A stretch of 64,000 nucleotides of DNA from Pocillopora verrucosa (lineage: Eukaryota; Cnidaria; Anthozoa; Scleractinia; Pocilloporidae). The DNA lies in assembly GCF_036669915.1 (NCBI RefSeq), contig NC_089319.1, positions 7,854,346 through 7,918,345 on the forward strand, read 5' to 3'. Positions 59,913 to 64,000 of the stretch are shown in pieces (the first letter of the stretch is position 1; each line of letters begins with the position of its first letter). A model generated the notes under the pieces. It saw only the letters and a list, made by a program, of their open reading frames with translations, did not search any database and was not told the origin of the DNA. A program made the position numbers and the translations under genes.

Positions 59913-60778
59913 GGAAAATACACGCGTCACGTATATAGAAGGTGAAACTTCAAATCTCCCCTCCTGTTTATGATGTTTAGGGGAAATCTTGAGATTTTCA
60001 CGAATTGAAAGAAAAATGTGCGGATCACACATATCACGTTTCGCTTTGGTTCATAAATGTACGAATAGCGTACATCTCTCTGTACAATTCACGCGTCAAA
60101 TGCAAATTTTGGTCTTCGTCGCGTGTCACGTATAAACCCTTTGTCGATCTCTTCAGAATGTTTGTTTAACTGACAGACAAGTGGTCTCCTCTGCATCTTT
60201 TTCAATGTGTTATCTTTACGTGACACCCAAAGAATAGGGACCTTTAGCAAACCACGACAGTGATTGCAACAAGAACTTGGCAAAACAGGAGATTTAATGA
60301 GCAGAACAACAGCAGAGCAGGTACCTTTTACAACTTTGCACATTTCCAAGCCAACTACTGCAACACAATATTAGGAAATTCCCAAGAATTACAAGGTCTG
60401 AGAATGGAATCCCTGATAGCATCTTATTGCAATTTCTTCTAAGAGCTCAATGCTACTCGTATATGCTATGAAAGAGCTGAAACTTAGGACACGGTTAGAT
60501 TCAGTTCACACATTCAGCCCTTCAAAAAATTCTAAAAGAAAATATAACTTCATTTTCTAGTCAATGATTTCCTTAGCATTGCTCTCCTGACCGCTTAAGG
60601 TCCCTCGTGAATGGGCAGGAGCAAGCTTTCTTTTCTTGAATTAGTCAACTTCCACATATGTCATCAACTGTTATTTTGTCTTTCCATCTCCTCTCTTTTG
60701 AATGCTATGTTGGGTTCAAGAAAACCAGCCTTTAGCATATGCTGGGCATTTGCGACACTTCAAAGGTATCACCATTCA

Positions 60779-62993
60779 CTATGAATGACTCTCTGTTCCA
60801 TGAGCTTGAGATTCTGGTCGTATTGTAGTGATTCCTGTGTTTCCAGGAGCTAGATGTGGAATAGCAACAGTAGCAGCTTCTGTGTCATAGCCTAACTTCT
60901 TCATGTCACGAGTCACAACACTAAATGTTACTTTCACACTCCCCTGTGATCTTACTCGTGTCACTTCTCTTCCTTCACCTTGTGCCACAACTTTAGGATC
61001 TACAAACTCTGGCCTTCTGCCAAGGAACCAACTGTGATAACAAATAAGCATCCAATTAACAAAATAAAATAATACTGCTATGGAGAAGAGTGTTGTTTCT
61101 TTTCTTTCTATTTTTCCTTTCAAAAGCACAGAGGCTTTTTGCTAAAACATGAACAGTCTCCTGATTTGGGAAAAGTCCATTGCATGAGATTGCATGAGTC
61201 AAAAAAAGAAACTCTGTGGCACATGTACATTAATTTTTTTAACAGAGTTTTTTCAAACTTGTACAACCAACTTTGTCGAAAAAAGAGACATTATTTGTGG
61301 TCTGGCTTTTTGCATAACCATCTTCCTTTTTCTCCAAAAATTTCACAAGCAGGAGCGACCAACTATAGAGCCTGAAATGGTTCTGGTACTTTGCTATGAT
61401 TATTCTCTCTGTAGAGATGCTAGCCTTTCATGAAAAAACTATGGTACACTTAAACAAAAATTAAACTAGTCCCACAAGTAAAGTAAAATGAAAAAGATTG
61501 ATAACCATAACTTCTTAAGGAGAAGCAAAAATGTGCTCACCTTGTAAATTTTTGAAATTTTGATGAGGACTCTGGAACAAACATTGGCAACTCTCTTGTA
61601 TGGCTGAAAATATAGAAAAAATCATTAAGAAAGTACTACAGGGACTGGCTCACAGGACACAATTGACAATACAAAAATACAAACAAATTTATAAGAAAAA
61701 CAATGACAAAATAAACAAAACCAAACGAAGCAAATAAACAAATTGTAGGGAGTCATTCCAAGAAAAAGGCCTGATTTAAGAATAGGGAGGTCAGAAAATT
61801 TTACTATGAAATCCTGGCAACTGACATTACTTTTCAGATTAAGCACTTTGTGATCATATCACAAACACAAACATTCTTACCTCCCAGGAGAGATGGGAAC
61901 ATGAACAGCTCCATATCCTCGCACTACGTCATGGCCAAAGGCATCCAAGCCATAGCAACTGATCACTAATTGAGGCCCTAAAATGATGGGGTTCTTTGAG
62001 TTAAATTCAGTTTATTTTCAAAATATAGATTGGTTTGTGATTTTTAAAAACAACATGCATTTGGTTACCCTTGTCCCTTGTCCTTGTCTAAGTCTGTCTA
62101 CAGAGTATGACAGTTGCACACAAAATTTTCTCTCTCCTTATTATAGATTTCACAAGGCAGAATTGTCTTTGCATGCACCAAATCTTGTCAAGTTCTGCCA
62201 TACTCTGCAGATCGACCCCTGTTTTCCATATTTTTTTCTTCATCTGTTTAAATATCATTTGGGGCTTAATCCAAGCTTTAGTTCTTTAATCACATAAATT
62301 TAATCACCCTACTCTTTGCAATCAAAAGAAAAAAAAACTGCATCAACTCACATCCGTAAGGACTTGTACTTTTGAAGGTGATGTCCAGAGGAAAATTAAA
62401 AACAAAGACTTGTCGTCTATCCAAACTCTTTTTAGTAGTTTGGGAAATTCCTTCTTCCCAACCCTGCAAAAATCCATAAAAAGGACAATTAATCGAGCAA
62501 AAATTTCAGATTTGACTGAATTTCACGCAATTACAAAATCTCGCGTGCATCATGGCAGTGACATTACTCAGTGAAAATTGTCATGATCTTAGCATATTAG
62601 AAGTCGATTAGCAACTCAGCATGCTTTTCGACTAACTCCGAAAAGAAGCAAAAATATAGAAATCTAGAAACCAAAGGAAAGCTGTAAGGAACGGATGATC
62701 ACAAAAATAATGAAGGAAATACTTCAGAGAAAAAACAATACAAAGTTTTAACACCAAAACATGTAGATTACTTACCGACGTCACTACCCAGTCTTGGCCA
62801 TAAACAAAACTGTACTTGCAGTACAAGTCGTCAAATTCAGGAAACTGGAAGCCACAAAAATAAAAAGGACCAGGTTTTATATTGAAGGAAATAAAATCAA
62901 TCTTTCAATTAATTTTTTTCTTACCCTTGCGGATTCTATCTGCCCAGAGACCATTACAAGAAATACAGAACTATGAAGCCCTCCTCCCGCCAT
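60779..62993 (-). CDS. B9D1: B9 domain-containing protein 1 (transition zone)
   Basis: Component of the B9/tectonic (MKS) complex at the ciliary transition zone, which gates membrane proteins into the cilium. Six exons: 62925-62993, 62776-62844, 62352-62463, 61881-61977, 61541-61603, 60779-61031; 220 codons plus stop (human about 204). The B9 (C2-like) domain covers most of the protein: [89 protein letters not shown] and [20 protein letters not shown] are near-identical to vertebrate B9D1. The splice inside the glycine-tryptophan codon pair (GGA T|GG) confirms the 62352/61977 junction. The C-terminal 30 residues are variable. Divergent with IFT140. Confidence 0.95.
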
Positions 62994-63015
62994 TTTGCAT
63001 TTTGCGCAGGTGGTC

Positions 63016-63027
63016 GTTGCTAGGCAC
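63016..63027. promoter_or_regulatory. X-box-like site between B9D1 and IFT140
   Basis: GTTGCTAGGCAC at 63016-63027 keeps one RFX half-site (GTTGCY) and part of the other. It lies 23 bases upstream of the B9D1 start codon. A second weaker candidate is GTTGCTATTGAC near 63269. RFX factors control ciliary genes in animals; binding here is inference. Confidence 0.4.
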
Positions 63028-63153
63028 TAGTCAGCGGCGGCACAAACAAAAATAGCATATCCGGGCTTTTATGAAGGTTTATTGCTTGTGTGATCAGAGA
63101 GTAGTGTTTAAAAATGGCTTGAAACTTGTGAATTTGGAATAAGTTGGACGTTT

Positions 63154-63557
63154 TTATTGTACACGATCATTGCCTTGGGATAATTTTTTGTAACAGTCTA
63201 AAAACATTTGTAATTCTCGGAAGGTTTCTTCTGACAAACGAAGGATAAATTTACGTGGCAACAGTGTGGTTGCTATTGACGTGAGTGGTCCATATTGGTT
63301 TGCCTTAATTTTCCGTTGGTTCTTCACCTGGAATTTAACGGGACACCCTTGGATTGTACAAGAAGAAACAAAGCACACCATTGTTGGCTTCGAAGCAGCA
63401 TTTTATTGCATTTGCCGCGACAGAAATTCGATATTAGGATTAACCAATCGTCAATTTCCCAACTGGAATTGATCGACCTGGAATTTTTAGATTTCTCTGT
63501 AGATGTCATACTATTTGTGCTAGCTACACACACAGTCACGGATTCAACATTTGACAT
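63154..63557 (-). other. Unresolved possible small gene between B9D1 and IFT140
   Basis: Two overlapping minus-strand frames look somewhat protein-like: 63324-63557 (starting MSNVESVTVCVAS) and 63154-63381 (ending RLSEETFRELQMFLDCYKKL and a few more residues). The second ends in TAA that overlaps an AATAAA signal at about 63152-63158. A splice joining them is conceivable (acceptor after CAATCCAAG near 63348), but no donor that I tried keeps frame. I do not recognise the product. It may equally be chance frames in the IFT140 5' region. Confidence 0.2.
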
Positions 63558-63640
63558 CTGATTTTATAAGGAGAAGAATACCACTTGATGGGATTTTATT
63601 TCAGCTGAGTCGTGTTCACTTGGTATAAGCGTCCTCAAGC

Positions 63641-63787
63641 ATGGCAGTATACTTTGATCATAAAATTCAGGCCCCTTCAGTGGCAATACAGACTGATATA
63701 GCATGGCACAACAATTATTCTCTTTTGGCAGTTGCTTCGAAAAATGAACCAGATATGGGAGGCTCTGTTAACTTCTATCTTGATGAG
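63641..63787 (+). CDS. IFT140: Intraflagellar transport protein 140, first exon
   Basis: First coding exon only; the gene continues past the window. The 49 codons (MAVYFDHKIQAP, IAWHNNYSLLAVAS, GGSVNFYLDE) match the start of IFT140, whose human form begins MALYYDHQIEAP and continues with SWHP...LAVA and GSVDIYLEQ. This is the first blade of the N-terminal WD40 propeller of an IFT-A subunit used in retrograde ciliary transport. The donor is GAG|GTACGT at 63787. The tail of the window (63788-64000) is intron with no feature seen. Divergent with B9D1, whose start codon is 647 bases away. Confidence 0.88.
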
Positions 63788-64000
63788 GTACGTAGCTGAA
63801 TGACACAGTTCAGTTAATAACTCGATCATGATGAAGTTAATCCCTTTGTGTAAATAATAGAGATTGAGTCACCTTCGACTCGTCTTACTATGCTTTGATC
63901 TCAGTCATAGCCTGCCAACTGTTTTAGAGACGATAGTGTGAGACATTTGTCCTCAGAATAGCATCATTTTTGTAGAAAACCCACTCATATTTGGAGACAT

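Noticed and set aside
60089..60349. 86-codon minus-strand frame downstream of B9D1
   Set aside because: Some transposon-like flavour but no motif I can name; not supported.
63266..63561. Plus-strand frames upstream of IFT140
   Set aside because: No start-to-start continuity with IFT140 and no recognised family; may be 5' UTR.

Overview
The window is nuclear DNA of an early-branching animal, most likely an anthozoan cnidarian such as a stony coral. This rests on animal-type genes with many short exons, AT-rich introns, Penelope-like retroelement debris and many short foldback transposons; the exact taxon is inference. I see no prokaryotic, viral or CRISPR features.

Layout from left to right. 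Bases 490-2100 hold a broken Penelope-like retroelement. Bases 3674-29994 (minus strand) hold a complete non-muscle/smooth-type myosin II heavy chain gene, which I resolved into 41 coding exons and 1976 codons. Bases 30000-33850 are its upstream region, with a CCAAT box, a CRE, an SRF-type CArG box and several foldback elements. Bases 33855-41378 (minus) hold TAB1, the TAK1-binding PP2C-fold protein, in 7 exons and 537 codons. Bases 42718-43629 (plus) hold an intronless DCUN1D3-like cullin-neddylation cofactor, head-to-head with TAB1. Bases 49537-55413 (minus) hold a myocardin-related transcription factor (MRTF) in 7 exons and 985 codons. Bases 60779-62993 (minus) hold the ciliary transition-zone gene B9D1 in 6 exons and 220 codons. 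At 63641 (plus) the first exon of IFT140 begins, head-to-head with B9D1; the rest lies outside the window. All exon joins were chosen by GT/AG borders and keep frame to the stop codon.

The genes form functional pairs. MRTF with SRF drives actomyosin genes, and a myosin II gene lies on the same segment. B9D1 and IFT140 both serve cilia and share a 647-bp divergent promoter region. From memory of the human map, these families fall on three paralogous segments: 22q (MYH9, TAB1, MRTFA), 16p (MYH11, MRTFB, DCUN1D3, IFT140) and 17p (MYH10, MYOCD, B9D1). The window therefore looks like a pre-duplication linkage block.

Introns and intergenic DNA carry at least three families of about 200-bp elements ending in TTAACCCTTT, several near-perfect foldback elements, tRNA-derived SINE relics, a 33-bp and a 93-bp tandem repeat, and a 28-G tract grown inside one element. 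The most interesting points are the ancient linkage, a TAB1 that keeps PP2C metal-binding residues lost in human TAB1, the divergent ciliary promoter with an X-box-like site, and hammerhead-ribozyme-like cores in Penelope remnants.
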